Below are positions 29,545 to 38,675 of a stretch of 64,000 nucleotides of DNA, in pieces; the stretch's first letter is position 1; each line of letters opens with the position of its first letter. This stretch comes from Rouxiella sp. S1S-2. GTDB lineage: Bacteria; Pseudomonadota; Gammaproteobacteria; Enterobacterales; Enterobacteriaceae. The notes under the pieces are model-generated. The model was not told where the DNA came from. It saw nothing but the letters and a program-made list of their open reading frames with translations, and ran no database searches. The stretch spans positions 3,100,001-3,164,000 of the forward strand of contig NZ_WFKL01000001.1 of NCBI RefSeq assembly GCF_009208105.1, written 5' to 3'. The position numbers and the translations under genes are program-made.

Positions 29545-29937
29545 ATGTCAATTAAACGCTATGGCACCGAAGGTGGCGTAGGCACAGGCGGACAGCGATT
29601 GCCTTTTGCTCGAGCGGTTGAGGCCGACGGCTGGCTGTATATTTCGGGGCAAACGCCTATGACAGCAGGCGAAGTCGTGGAAGGCGGCATTATCGAGCAA
29701 ACCAAACTGGCCTTTGATAACTGCCTGCAGATTATGCGTGAAGCCGGCTATGAGGTTAAAGACGTTGTTCATGTCACTGCGGTTTTGACCGATGCACGCT
29801 ACTTCAGTTCTTTTAACAAAGTATTCAGTGAAGTTTTTGACGGTCATCCTCCAGCAAGAATTTGCAGCGTTCAAGACTTGGTGGTGGACTGTAAGGTAGA
29901 AGTTGACATGAAATGCTTCAGAGCCGACCGAAAATAA
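29545..29937 (+). CDS. RidA-family enamine/imine deaminase
   Basis: 130 residues, YjgF/YER057c/UK114 fold. Arg105 in HPPARICSV matches the catalytic Arg of E. coli RidA, so the active type is predicted. RidA proteins hydrolyse reactive 2-aminoacrylate and related enamines released by PLP dehydratases. The strong AGGAG ribosome-binding site lies 7-8 bases upstream. It heads a cassette that ends in a PLP-dependent dehydratase-like enzyme, which supports a role in clearing that enzyme's product. It is a paralogue, not the core ridA of the pyrBI region. Confidence 0.92.
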   Translation: MSIKRYGTEGGVGTGGQRLPFARAVEADGWLYISGQTPMTAGEVVEGGIIEQTKLAFDNCLQIMREAGYEVKDVVHVTAVLTDARYFSSFNKVFSEVFDGHPPARICSVQDLVVDCKVEVDMKCFRADRK

Positions 29938-30052
29938 TAATATCGCAATATCTTTTTCTTTTCTCTTGATTAACTTCACGATTTATCTTTGGTCTATTGA
30001 TATTTAAATTCACCAACCACAGACAAATTATTATTACAACGAGGGTATTGAA

Positions 30053-30892
30053 ATGAATCATATTAAATATAAAGCCCAAACCGCCTGTATTTTTAGCGCG
30101 GTAAGTTTATTTGCTTTAATAGGCTGCACACCGACGGACTCTAAAGAGGGAAAGGCCGGTGCCGCGCCCACCTCCACACTGCAAACCGTTTTACAGCGCG
30201 GCACACTGCGTGTGGGCGATTGCCTAAGCTTCGCGCCATTCGGCTTCTATGATAAAGCCGGTAATCCAGATGGTTACGACGTCGATTTAGCCAAAGAGCT
30301 GGCTAAAGATATGGGCGTCAAGCTGGAAATGGTCAATACCACCAGCGCCAACCGCATCCCGAATCTGCAAACCGACAAGGTTGATGTGGTGTTCTGTAAC
30401 TTCACCCGCAATCTGGACCGTGCCAAAGAAATTGGCTTCACCCAACCTTACGTGGTGGCCAGCGAGGCTCTGTTGGTCAAAAAATCCAGCGGCATCAAGT
30501 CTGCGCATGACATGAACGGTAAAACCATTGCCACGGTGAAAGGTTCCACTAACGGTGATGAAGTCCGTTCAATGAACATTAAAGTTAATATTCAGGAATA
30601 TGACTCCTCACAGGCGGCAATTCTGGCGGTGAAACAGGGTCAGGCCGATGCGATGATCGAGGATAATAACTTCCTGGCTTATCAGGCCAAGCTCGACCCA
30701 ACCTTGATGGTTACCGATGAAGCGCTGGTCCCGCTGGAATATAACGCCTTTGGCGTTAAAGCCGGTGACCAGGTGTGGCTCAACTATCTCAATGAATTCC
30801 TGTTTGAAATTAATGCGTCGAAGAAAAATGCCGAGCTGTATCAAAAATGGTTTGGTACTACGCCACATTATCCGCTGAACCCTCAGTACTAA
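30053..30892 (+). CDS. Polar amino-acid ABC transporter substrate-binding lipoprotein
   Basis: 279 residues. The lipobox LIGC gives a lipidated Cys25 after a hydrophobic leader, so the protein is anchored in the periplasm rather than free. The rest is a type II solute-binding protein of the SBP_bac_3 family, with RVGDCLSFAPFGFYD and GYDVDLAKELA near the start, typical of polar amino-acid binders. A good GAGGG ribosome-binding site is present. Ligand is unknown; context suggests a D- or hydroxy-amino acid. Confidence 0.92.
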   Translation: MNHIKYKAQTACIFSAVSLFALIGCTPTDSKEGKAGAAPTSTLQTVLQRGTLRVGDCLSFAPFGFYDKAGNPDGYDVDLAKELAKDMGVKLEMVNTTSANRIPNLQTDKVDVVFCNFTRNLDRAKEIGFTQPYVVASEALLVKKSSGIKSAHDMNGKTIATVKGSTNGDEVRSMNIKVNIQEYDSSQAAILAVKQGQADAMIEDNNFLAYQAKLDPTLMVTDEALVPLEYNAFGVKAGDQVWLNYLNEFLFEINASKKNAELYQKWFGTTPHYPLNPQY

Positions 30893-30916
30893 AGTTCCTA
30901 AAGACGGAGACAGAGA

Positions 30917-31681
30917 ATGAGCTACCAATGGTTAACCCTCGCGGGCTATTTCAATACCTTTATTGAGGCGGCATGGGTAACGCTGCAAGTTACCCTGCTG
31001 GCATTTTTGCTGGCGATGACATTGGGTCTGCTGGCGGCGCTGGCTAAAGAATCCGGCTGGTCTGTGCTTCGTCTAATCAGTAACTGCTATATCGAAGTGA
31101 TCAGAAACACGCCGGTTTTACTGCAAATATTTATCGTTTTTTTCGGGTTACCGTCTCTTGGCATTGTATTAAATGCCTATACCGCCGGTGTGATAGCGCT
31201 TGGCGTGAACGTCGGTGCCTATCTGGCAGAAGTATTTCGCGCAGGGATACAGTCGGTTCCCAAAGGGCAAATTGAGGCTGCAACGATATTGGGCATTAGC
31301 CGCCGACAGGTGTTTATCAACGTGATTATGCCGCAGGCCGCGCGCGCCGTTTACCCAGCGATTATTAATAATCTGATTCAACTGTTGCTGGGTACTTCCC
31401 TGCTTTCTGCCATTGCACTTCCCGAGTTGACCGGCGTGGCGACGGTGATTAACTCCCGCACGTTGCTCTATATACAGACCTTCAGCGTTACCCTGGTTAT
31501 TTATCTGCTGCTCAGCAATGCGTTCTCATTAATAGGCAACCTGTTGGGACGCCGGATGTTTAATCCTCCGCTGGTGACGCCAGTAAAAAAGTCTTCAGGG
31601 TCGGCGATAAAAACTTGGCGGGCAGGCGGTCGTGGAAAATCTTTACCCGCAAATAATCTCAAATCTGGAGACCTGCTATGA
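30917..31681 (+). CDS. Amino-acid ABC transporter permease 1
   Basis: 254-residue HisM/GlnP-type permease with about five membrane segments. The EAA-type loop is at YLAEVFRAGIQSVPKGQIEAATILGIS. The roughly 30-residue charged C-terminal tail is longer than usual. It overlaps the next permease gene by 4 bases, so the two are coupled. Confidence 0.93.
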   Translation: MSYQWLTLAGYFNTFIEAAWVTLQVTLLAFLLAMTLGLLAALAKESGWSVLRLISNCYIEVIRNTPVLLQIFIVFFGLPSLGIVLNAYTAGVIALGVNVGAYLAEVFRAGIQSVPKGQIEAATILGISRRQVFINVIMPQAARAVYPAIINNLIQLLLGTSLLSAIALPELTGVATVINSRTLLYIQTFSVTLVIYLLLSNAFSLIGNLLGRRMFNPPLVTPVKKSSGSAIKTWRAGGRGKSLPANNLKSGDLL

Positions 31682-32325
31682 GCGATTTAATTCTTTCCAG
31701 CTTGCCGCTGCTGTTTAAAGGATTGCTGGTCACCCTGCTGCTTTCGGTGGCATCGATTATCGGCAGTACGCTGCTCGGGTTGCTGGCCGCGGTGTTGCGC
31801 ACCAGCAATGTTCCTGTGGGGGCGCAAATTGCCCGCGTCTATACCGAACTGTTTCGTGGCACACCGGTGCTGATTACACTGATGTTTATCTACTTCGGCG
31901 TTGCCTATTTCGGCTATGAAATCAACCTGTTTGCAGCGGGTATTTTGGGCCTGAGTATATATCAGGGTGCCTATATCTCTGAGGTTTTCCGCGCCGGAAT
32001 AGAAGCAGTGCCAAAGGGCCAGTGGGAAGTTTCACAAATTCTTGGATTGGATAAACGACAGGCGTTCTTTTCGGTGATATTGCCACAGACGCGTAAAATT
32101 GTTCTCCCTCCGCTGGCAGGACAATATCTCTCACTGATTAAAGACACCTCGATTGTCAGCATGATTGGCATGTCGGAGCTGATGCACCAGGGGCAGGCCA
32201 TCGTTGACCGCATGGGTCAGCCGGTGGTGATTTACCTGCTGGTTGCCGCGCTTTATTTCGCTATTTGCTACCCACTTTCGCGCTGGGTTCAACACCATAA
32301 TCACACCAGGAGTCAGCTGTCATGA
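31678..32325 (+). CDS. Amino-acid ABC transporter permease 2
   Basis: 215-residue HisQ/GlnP-type permease forming a heterodimer with its neighbour. It has [14 protein letters not shown] and the coupling loop [23 protein letters not shown]. The stop overlaps the ATPase start by 4 bases. Confidence 0.93.
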   Translation: MSDLILSSLPLLFKGLLVTLLLSVASIIGSTLLGLLAAVLRTSNVPVGAQIARVYTELFRGTPVLITLMFIYFGVAYFGYEINLFAAGILGLSIYQGAYISEVFRAGIEAVPKGQWEVSQILGLDKRQAFFSVILPQTRKIVLPPLAGQYLSLIKDTSIVSMIGMSELMHQGQAIVDRMGQPVVIYLLVAALYFAICYPLSRWVQHHNHTRSQLS

Positions 32326-33062
32326 GCAATAACGCTGTCATTAGCCTAAACGGGATCACCAAATCATTCGGCAGTACCCAGGTTCTCAAAGAGATTAGCC
32401 TTGACGTAAAAGCGGGCGAAGTGTTGGTGCTGATCGGTGCATCCGGCTCAGGTAAAAGTACTGTACTGCGCATTATGAGCGGTCTGGAAATTGCCGACGG
32501 TGGCGAAGTCTGGGTCAATCAGGTTCCGCTGCACGACGCTAAACGAGCCAAAGAGATACGTGGCCACGTCGGCATGGTTTTTCAGCAATTCAACCTGTTC
32601 CCACATAAAACGGCGCTCGGAAACGTAACCCTGGCGCTGATTAAGGCGCGAAAAATGTCGGTATCACAAGCCAACAAGCGCGGTATGGAGGCATTGGAGC
32701 GCGTGGGACTGGCAGAACGTGCCAATCATTATCCATCACAGCTTTCAGGTGGACAGCAACAGCGCTTGGCGATTGCTCGGGCGTTGGCAGTCGAACCCAA
32801 AATCATGTTCTTTGACGAAGCGACCTCCGCACTCGACCCCGAACTGGTGGGCGAAGTGACCGAAGTCATGCGCGGACTGGCACGCGACGGCATGACCATG
32901 GTCGTGGTCACCCATGAGATGGGCTTTGCGCGCAAAACTGCCGACCGCGTAGTGTTTATGGACAAAGGCGTGATTGCCGAACAGGGCGCGCCGGAGCAAA
33001 TCTTTGTGGATCCGCAGAACCCACGCACGCAGCAGTTTTTATCACGCGTGCTGGAACACTGA
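32322..33062 (+). CDS. Amino-acid ABC transporter ATPase
   Basis: 246 residues, GlnQ/HisP family. Walker A is GASGSGKST (Lys45), the signature is [15 protein letters not shown], Walker B is [14 protein letters not shown], and the switch is VVTHEM. It powers import through the two upstream permeases. Confidence 0.95.
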   Translation: MSNNAVISLNGITKSFGSTQVLKEISLDVKAGEVLVLIGASGSGKSTVLRIMSGLEIADGGEVWVNQVPLHDAKRAKEIRGHVGMVFQQFNLFPHKTALGNVTLALIKARKMSVSQANKRGMEALERVGLAERANHYPSQLSGGQQQRLAIARALAVEPKIMFFDEATSALDPELVGEVTEVMRGLARDGMTMVVVTHEMGFARKTADRVVFMDKGVIAEQGAPEQIFVDPQNPRTQQFLSRVLEH

Positions 33063-33104
33063 TTCACTCAAGACTCATTGCACCCTCGCTACTTGGAAAT
33101 AACT

Positions 33105-34343
33105 ATGCACAAAGACATTTTGCCGATGCTCTATAAATCCGTTGCCGGTAACGGCACTGCCCCGCTGCCGATGGGGACGTCGGTACTGGCCTCCCCCGAG
33201 GTATTTTCGCCGTTGATGGTGATGAAGCAAAGCGCCATGCGACACAATCTTGCCAGCATGAGTGCATTTTGTCGGCAGCACGGCGTTCGCCATGCCGCTC
33301 ACGGCAAAACGTCGATGTCACCACAAATCCTACGCGCCGCTGTAGCATCTGGAGCCTGGGGGATTTGCGCGGCCACGCCAGCGCAGGTACGCGCGTTGCG
33401 CACATTCGGTATTGAAAAGGTCTTTCTCGCCAATGAACTGGTCGACCCTGCCGCTATTCGCTGGATTGCCGAGTACCAGCGCAACAATCCCCGCAGCGAG
33501 TTTATGTGTTACGTCGATTCACTGGCTGGGGTGGCACTGCTTGATGAAGTGATTGCCGAGGTGGGAAGCCGCCTTTGCGTATTGGTCGAGGTTTCCGTGC
33601 CCGGCGGACGCACCGGCTGCCGCAGCCTGAGTGAGGCGGTGGCGATTGCCCAAGCAGTGAAAGACAGTCCGAATTTACACCTTGCGGGCGTTGCGGGCTA
33701 TGAAGGCGCGATTGCCGGAGACCGCAGCGAAGCGTCACTGGCGGCAGTAAGACATTACTGCGCCACCATGATTGCCGCAGCACGGGCGATTGACAACGAA
33801 AAGCTGTTTTCAGCAGGAGAAGTACTACTCAGTGCCGGCGGCGGCACCTTCTTTGATATCGTGGTTGACACTTTTTCCGGCGTAAAACTCAGTCAGCCAA
33901 GCGTGACACTGATCCGCTCAGGTGCATATATGGCTCATGACGACGGCCTTTATGCTCGCATCGCCCCGTTTTCCCAGCCCCATGCCGAATACAGTTTCCA
34001 ATCGACCTTGGAGATTTGGGGCCGCGTATTGTCTCGCCCTGAGCCGGAATTAGCTATTCTGGACTTTGGCCGCCGTGACGTACCTTTCGATCAGGACCTG
34101 CCGTTGCCACATTTTTTCCGCGACCGCGATGGGGAAAATCCGCGTTCTGCCTCTGAGAGTGTGATTACTGCAGTCAACGATCAGCATGCCTACCTGCGGA
34201 TCCCCGCGGAGCTGCCTTTGGCTGTGGGAGACTGGGTCGGCTGTGGAATTTCGCATCCATGCACGGCTTTTGACAAGTGGCGTTATCTGCCGCTGATTGA
34301 CGATGAGTATCGCTGCGTAGGAGAGGTGACGACTTTCTTTTAA
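33105..34343 (+). CDS. PLP- and metal-dependent D-amino-acid dehydratase/aldolase-like enzyme
   Basis: 412 residues from ATG 33105; a TTG nine codons upstream is rejected. Fold-type III PLP enzyme: an alanine-racemase-like N-terminal barrel with the likely Schiff-base Lys68 (HAAHGKTS), then a D-serine-dehydratase-like C-terminal domain with the metal-site motif SHPCTAFDKW, whose His and Cys bind Zn2+ or Mn2+ in eukaryotic-type D-serine dehydratase, D-threo-3-hydroxyaspartate dehydratase and D-threonine aldolase. It probably deaminates or cleaves a D-3-hydroxy amino acid; annotations call relatives 'amino acid deaminase'. It is the last gene of the RidA/ABC cassette, 42 bases after the ATPase gene. 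Confidence 0.85.
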   Translation: MHKDILPMLYKSVAGNGTAPLPMGTSVLASPEVFSPLMVMKQSAMRHNLASMSAFCRQHGVRHAAHGKTSMSPQILRAAVASGAWGICAATPAQVRALRTFGIEKVFLANELVDPAAIRWIAEYQRNNPRSEFMCYVDSLAGVALLDEVIAEVGSRLCVLVEVSVPGGRTGCRSLSEAVAIAQAVKDSPNLHLAGVAGYEGAIAGDRSEASLAAVRHYCATMIAAARAIDNEKLFSAGEVLLSAGGGTFFDIVVDTFSGVKLSQPSVTLIRSGAYMAHDDGLYARIAPFSQPHAEYSFQSTLEIWGRVLSRPEPELAILDFGRRDVPFDQDLPLPHFFRDRDGENPRSASESVITAVNDQHAYLRIPAELPLAVGDWVGCGISHPCTAFDKWRYLPLIDDEYRCVGEVTTFF

Positions 34344-34350
34344 TCCCTGC

Positions 34351-34370
34351 CCCCGCGTTGTTCCGCGGGG
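34351..34370. terminator. Hairpin after the deaminase cassette
   Basis: CCCCGCG (34351-34357) / CGCGGGG (34364-34370) with loop TTGTTC, between convergent stops. It lacks a long U tract but is GC-rich and well placed to end the plus-strand cassette. Confidence 0.65.
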
Positions 34371-34396
34371 ACAGATTAGGATGGGGGAGCAAAATG

Positions 34397-34723
34397 TTAC
34401 TTCGGCCAATTGGGCCACACTTTGCGATTATCATCTCGATTACCATACAGTTTATCGACGTCGCCGCACGACAGTCCAATGTCTTTCAGCTGAGTGCTGT
34501 TAAGCCCGCGGAGGATCTTCAGCGTCTGGCGTCGTTCGTGCCAGTGATTAATCGCTCTGACAAATGCAATCCAAACACCCGGCTTCTCATTGACTTTATT
34601 CTCATCAATAACATGTGTCGTTTTACCTTCGCCGCTTTCGACACTCTGATGCATACTGACTTCTGCCGCAGCACTCGTTACCCGTTGGCTTGTAAATTGG
34701 TCACACTCACAGATTCTTTTCAT
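34397..34723 (-). CDS. DUF1127 (YjiS-like) small protein
   Basis: 108 residues. A C-terminal DUF1127 segment (about 60-90) contains RRQTLKILRGLNSTQLKDIGLS; the N-terminal half is unassigned. A consensus AGGAGG lies 7 bases before the ATG, which supports a real gene. Short DUF1127 proteins in alpha-proteobacteria bind RNA and affect phosphate and carbon turnover, but the enterobacterial role is unclear. It diverges from the MocR-type regulator with about 150 bases between. Confidence 0.8.
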   Translation of the reverse strand: MKRICECDQFTSQRVTSAAAEVSMHQSVESGEGKTTHVIDENKVNEKPGVWIAFVRAINHWHERRQTLKILRGLNSTQLKDIGLSCGDVDKLYGNRDDNRKVWPNWPK

Positions 34724-34875
34724 TTTGACGCCTCCTGTTAACCCTGCACATAGGATCTAACAACGCCGACAAACAATACAGACTCAGTTTTTAATTAATT
34801 TAACCGTACAGATCTAGCCAGGAGCACAGATTTAGGCGTAGATTAACGCTATCTGTACTGCAATCAGGTGTGACC

Positions 34876-36294
34876 ATGAATCGCTATGAGCATTTAGCCA
34901 ATGTATTAGGTGAACGAATTGAACAGGGATTATATCCGGCCGGTCAGCGGCTGCCCTCGGTAAGAACTTTAAGCACTGAACACGGCGTGAGTGTCAGCAC
35001 CGTTCAGCAGGCTTACCGATCGCTTGAGGATCGTCATCTGGTGGTAGCTCGCCCTAAATCGGGCTATTTTGTTTCTATCAGCAAGCACCTCGCCGCCCTG
35101 CCCGCCGTATGCCGCTCACCGCAGCGTCCGGTTGATATTTCACAGTGGGATCTGGTGCTGGGGCAAATTACCAGCCGCGTCATTCCCGGCATGGTGGCAT
35201 TGGGCGGCGGAACGCCAGACCTTACGCTGCCGAGCCTGAAGCCGTTAAATCGAGCGATGGCACGCGTGGCCCAGCGCACCGACAACAGCATGCTGTACTA
35301 CGATATTATCGACGGTTCAAAAGAACTGCGTGACCAAATTGCACGCCTGATGATTGACAGCGGCAGCCATATCGATGCGGAAAACCTGGTCATTACCACC
35401 GGCTGTCACGAGGCGCTTTCTATTGCCATACGCTCTGTCTGTGAAGTGGGTGATATCGTGGCGGTAGACTCACCAAGCTTTCACGGTGCCATGCAAACCT
35501 TGAAGGGTTTTGGCATGAAAGCGCTTGAAATCCCGACAGACCCGATTACCGGCATCAGCATTGAAGCGCTGGAGCTGGCGCTCGAACAATGGCCAATTAA
35601 AGCAATACAACTCACGCCGACCTGTAATAACCCACTCGGCTACAACATGCCCGACGATCGTAAAATGGCGCTGCTGCGTCTGGCACAGTGCTACGACATC
35701 GCGATTATTGAAGACGACGTTTACGGTGATTTATCCTACCAATATCCGCGACCGGCAACGATCTATTCCTTCGACGACGATGGCCGCGTCCTGTTGTGCA
35801 GCTCTTTTTCAAAAACGGTGGCCCCCGGTTTACGGGTCGGTTGGATAGCACCGGGCAGGTATCGCGACCGCGCTATTCACATGAAATATATCAGCACCGG
35901 CAATACTGCCACCCAACCGCAGCTGGCGATGGTCGACTTTATCGAGGAAGGTCATTATCAGGCGCATCTGCGCCGCGTGCGTAATCAGTATCAGCTAAAT
36001 CTTTGTGTGATGACCGACTGGGTGATGAAGTATTTTCCGCAGGGTGTGCGGGTCAGCCGACCACAGGGCGGATTTTTACTGTGGATTGAGCTCGACGAAA
36101 AAATCGATACCCAAAGACTTAACCGAATGCTTGAACCTGAAAAGATTCAAATTGCCGTCGGATCAATTTTCTCCGCCTCGGGCAAATACCGTAACTGTAT
36201 GCGCATCAACTATGCGCAGCTTGACGAGAAAATTGACCGACAGGCCATTAAACGCGTCGGAGAAATTATCCACCAACTCATGGACAACCTATAG
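34876..36294 (+). CDS. MocR-type regulator (GntR DNA-binding domain plus aminotransferase-like domain)
   Basis: 472 residues from ATG 34876 (a GTG two codons earlier is possible). The GntR winged helix is at about 1-70 (AGQRLPSVRTLSTEHGVSVSTVQQAYRSL), followed by a linker and a class I aminotransferase-fold domain (about 100-470). The PLP lysine equivalent is retained: Lys313 in SSFSKTVAPGLR. MocR proteins sense PLP or aminated effectors. It diverges from the DUF1127 gene and lies close to the amino-acid cassette; either could be its target. Confidence 0.92.
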   Translation: MNRYEHLANVLGERIEQGLYPAGQRLPSVRTLSTEHGVSVSTVQQAYRSLEDRHLVVARPKSGYFVSISKHLAALPAVCRSPQRPVDISQWDLVLGQITSRVIPGMVALGGGTPDLTLPSLKPLNRAMARVAQRTDNSMLYYDIIDGSKELRDQIARLMIDSGSHIDAENLVITTGCHEALSIAIRSVCEVGDIVAVDSPSFHGAMQTLKGFGMKALEIPTDPITGISIEALELALEQWPIKAIQLTPTCNNPLGYNMPDDRKMALLRLAQCYDIAIIEDDVYGDLSYQYPRPATIYSFDDDGRVLLCSSFSKTVAPGLRVGWIAPGRYRDRAIHMKYISTGNTATQPQLAMVDFIEEGHYQAHLRRVRNQYQLNLCVMTDWVMKYFPQGVRVSRPQGGFLLWIELDEKIDTQRLNRMLEPEKIQIAVGSIFSASGKYRNCMRINYAQLDEKIDRQAIKRVGEIIHQLMDNL

Positions 36295-36361
36295 CCGTTA
36301 GCCCACCTCGTTGAAAGTATTAAAACTGAGTAAAAACTGATATCAGGCTTTTAAGACTGTT

Positions 36362-36820
36362 TCAGTTTTTACTCACAGATTTTCCAGGTATTACCTGAAT
36401 GTCTTCGGCACTCAGCGGGCGGCCGTCCTGCGCATGCAGTTTAATCGTCGCGACAGGCTGCTGATGGAGTTTATCTACCGCGCGGCTGCAGGCCTCATTT
36501 TCGGCAAAAAGATAGTGATTACCCCACTGCCCAAGCGCGATGAGTATCGGATAAAGATCTTTTCCCTTTTGGGTAAGCACATACTCCTGATACGCCGACC
36601 CGTCGGAAGCCGGACCAATATCCAAAATCCCCTCAGCTACCAGCGCCTTAAGCCGCGTACTTAAAATATTTTTAGCCGCGCCCAAACTGCGCTGAAACTC
36701 GCTAAAGCGCCTGATGCCGCCCAGTGAGTCGCGTACGATCAGCAGCGTCCACCAGTCGCCAATCAAATCAAGTGAGCGCGCTACCGGGCAAACGCTGTCG
36801 TTAAAGCTGGTGCGTTTCAT
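36362..36820 (-). CDS. HxlR-family transcriptional regulator
   Basis: 152 residues with the HxlR winged helix at about 10-100 (CPVARSLDLIGDWWTLLIVRD, RFSEFQRSLGAAKNILSTRLKALV). Cys11 sits where redox- or aldehyde-sensing members have their reactive cysteine. GGAG lies before the ATG. It is divergent from the SDR gene 128 bases away, which is probably its target. Confidence 0.9.
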   Translation of the reverse strand: MKRTSFNDSVCPVARSLDLIGDWWTLLIVRDSLGGIRRFSEFQRSLGAAKNILSTRLKALVAEGILDIGPASDGSAYQEYVLTQKGKDLYPILIALGQWGNHYLFAENEACSRAVDKLHQQPVATIKLHAQDGRPLSAEDIQVIPGKSVSKN

Positions 36821-36948
36821 TTATCACTCCGTGCTACTAAAGACGCAGAAAAAACAATCTGGTTGCATTATAAAACCCCCAGTGATAAAAATCATTCAGT
36901 TTAATTATGAAACCACACTGTCAATCTCCATCATAAAGGAATACCAAC

Positions 36949-37740
36949 ATGAGCCAGACATCAGTAGCCAAACCTTTAGCATTGGTCACCGGCGCATCAA
37001 CCGGAATAGGCGCAACCTTCGCGGCAAGACTAGCCGACCGCGGTTATGACCTCATTTTGGTCGCACGTGACGGCGCTAAAATGGAAAAACTCGCTGTAGA
37101 ACTCAGTGGCAAAACCGGAGTTAACATTCGCGTGTTCCCTGCTGATCTCACCGACTCAACCAGCCTGAAAAGCCTTGAGCAGCTCATTCGTGATACCCCG
37201 GCGATTTCACTGCTGATCAACAATGCTGGGTCAACGCTGCCGGGTAAATTTAATGACTCAGACGCCGATGCCATCGACGGGTTAATCCGCCTGAACGTTA
37301 ATTCATTGGCGCGTCTGTCACGCGTGGCGCTCGACGGCCTGCAAAAACACCCGCACGGTGCAGTGATCAACATTGCCTCGGTGCTGGCCTTGGCCCCTGA
37401 AATCAGTGGTCCGGTTTATGCCGCCAGCAAGGCCTTTGTACTGGCGTTTACCCAGTCGCTGCAGGTCGAACTGGCCCACAGCGGCGTGTATTTCCAAGTG
37501 GTATTGCCGGCGGCAACGCGTACAGACATTTGGGAAAAAGGCGGCAAAAATGTCGATGATATTCAGGGTGTGATGGAAGTCGGCGAGCTGGTTGACGCCG
37601 CCCTGGCGGGCTTCGACAAAAGAGAGCCGGTCACTATTCCGCCGCTGCAGGATGAAAACAGATGGCTGGCGCTGGATAACGCCCGTAAAGCGCTGTTGCC
37701 TGAGTTTTTACAAAGCCAAGCAGCACCGCGCTACCGTTAA
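36949..37740 (+). CDS. Short-chain dehydrogenase/reductase
   Basis: 263 residues, classical SDR. The cofactor motif TGASTGIG is at about 15-22, NNAG at about 90, catalytic Ser in NIASVL (about 143), and YAASK (about 156-160). NAD(P)-dependent; substrate unknown. A good AAGGAA ribosome-binding site is present. It pairs with the divergent HxlR regulator. Confidence 0.92.
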   Translation: MSQTSVAKPLALVTGASTGIGATFAARLADRGYDLILVARDGAKMEKLAVELSGKTGVNIRVFPADLTDSTSLKSLEQLIRDTPAISLLINNAGSTLPGKFNDSDADAIDGLIRLNVNSLARLSRVALDGLQKHPHGAVINIASVLALAPEISGPVYAASKAFVLAFTQSLQVELAHSGVYFQVVLPAATRTDIWEKGGKNVDDIQGVMEVGELVDAALAGFDKREPVTIPPLQDENRWLALDNARKALLPEFLQSQAAPRYR

Positions 37741-37773
37741 TTAAAAATGGGTAACGTATAGGATGTACCCTTA

Positions 37774-37797
37774 GGACCCGATGCTTGCATCGGGTCC
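37774..37797 (+). terminator. Hairpin after the SDR gene
   Basis: Perfect inverted repeat GGACCCGATGC (37774-37784) / GCATCGGGTCC (37787-37797), 34 bases after the SDR stop. No T run follows, so termination strength is uncertain. Confidence 0.55.
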
Positions 37798-37895
37798 CGT
37801 TGCATGTGGTTAACACTCTGAGTACATTGGATAGACTTATTCGTAGAACTTTTTGACCGTCCGTTTATTATCAATCAACAAATGGCAGAGTGAAA

Positions 37896-38594
37896 ATGAC
37901 TGAATTCGTTATCCCCGTACCGCAAGCTGCATCACTGGCAGTCGAGGGGCAAGACGCCCGCTTCCCGCTGCGCCGCGTGTACTGCGTTGGCCGCAATTAT
38001 TCCGAGCACGCCCGTGAAATGGGTCACGACCCTGATCGCGAGCCACCGTTCTTTTTCGCCAAGCCGGCCGATGCCGTAGTGCCTGCTGAGGGAGAAGTCC
38101 CTTATCCCACTCTGACCTCTGACTTGCACCATGAAGTTGAGCTAGTGGTTGCCATCGGCAAGGGCGGCAAAAACATTGCCGTTGAGCAGGCGCTGGAGCA
38201 CGTTTGGGGCTATTCGGCAGGTGTCGACTTAACACGACGTGACCTGCAGGCCACGGCTAAAAAGATGGGTCGCCCATGGGACTTTGCCAAAGGGTTTGAT
38301 GCATCAGCACCGACAATTGCGCTACTGCCGGTCAGTAAGGTGGGTCATCCGGTGCAGGGTAAAATTTGGCTCAATGTTAACGGTGAGCCCCGTCAAATTG
38401 GCGACCTGAGCGATCAGATTTGGCAGGTCGCCGACGTTATCAGCTATCTTTCGCAGGCCGTCGAGCTCAAAGCGGGTGACTTGATTTATACCGGTACGCC
38501 AGCAGGAGTGGGCGCGATCAACCCAGGCGACACGGTGACCGGCGGCATCGAGGGCGTCGGTGAGTTTAGCTTTACGCTGGGCGCTAAACCCTAG
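37896..38594 (+). CDS. Fumarylacetoacetate-hydrolase-family protein
   Basis: 232 residues from ATG 37896. FAH-fold with RVYCVGRNYSEHAREMG (about 26-42), FFAKPADAVV (about 53-62), the metal-binding acidic block HHEVELVVAIG (about 77-87) and the GTPAGVGAINPGD loop near the C-terminus. Members hydrolyse or decarboxylate beta-keto or 2-oxo acids, or act as maleylpyruvate hydrolases; substrate cannot be read from sequence. It stands alone between a hairpin and a terminator. Confidence 0.9.
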   Translation: MTEFVIPVPQAASLAVEGQDARFPLRRVYCVGRNYSEHAREMGHDPDREPPFFFAKPADAVVPAEGEVPYPTLTSDLHHEVELVVAIGKGGKNIAVEQALEHVWGYSAGVDLTRRDLQATAKKMGRPWDFAKGFDASAPTIALLPVSKVGHPVQGKIWLNVNGEPRQIGDLSDQIWQVADVISYLSQAVELKAGDLIYTGTPAGVGAINPGDTVTGGIEGVGEFSFTLGAKP

Positions 38595-38626
38595 TTTTAC
38601 CAGGCAGACATAAGCTGGTGAGATAT

Positions 38627-38658
38627 AAAAACGGCCCCCTCAATAGGCGGCCGTTTTT
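38627..38658. terminator. Bidirectional terminator between the FAH-family gene and ansP
   Basis: AAAAACGGCC (38627-38636) / GGCCGTTTTT (38649-38658). U-rich ends are present on both strands and it lies between two convergent stops. Confidence 0.9.
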
Positions 38659-38675
38659 GTTAACACCGATAACAC

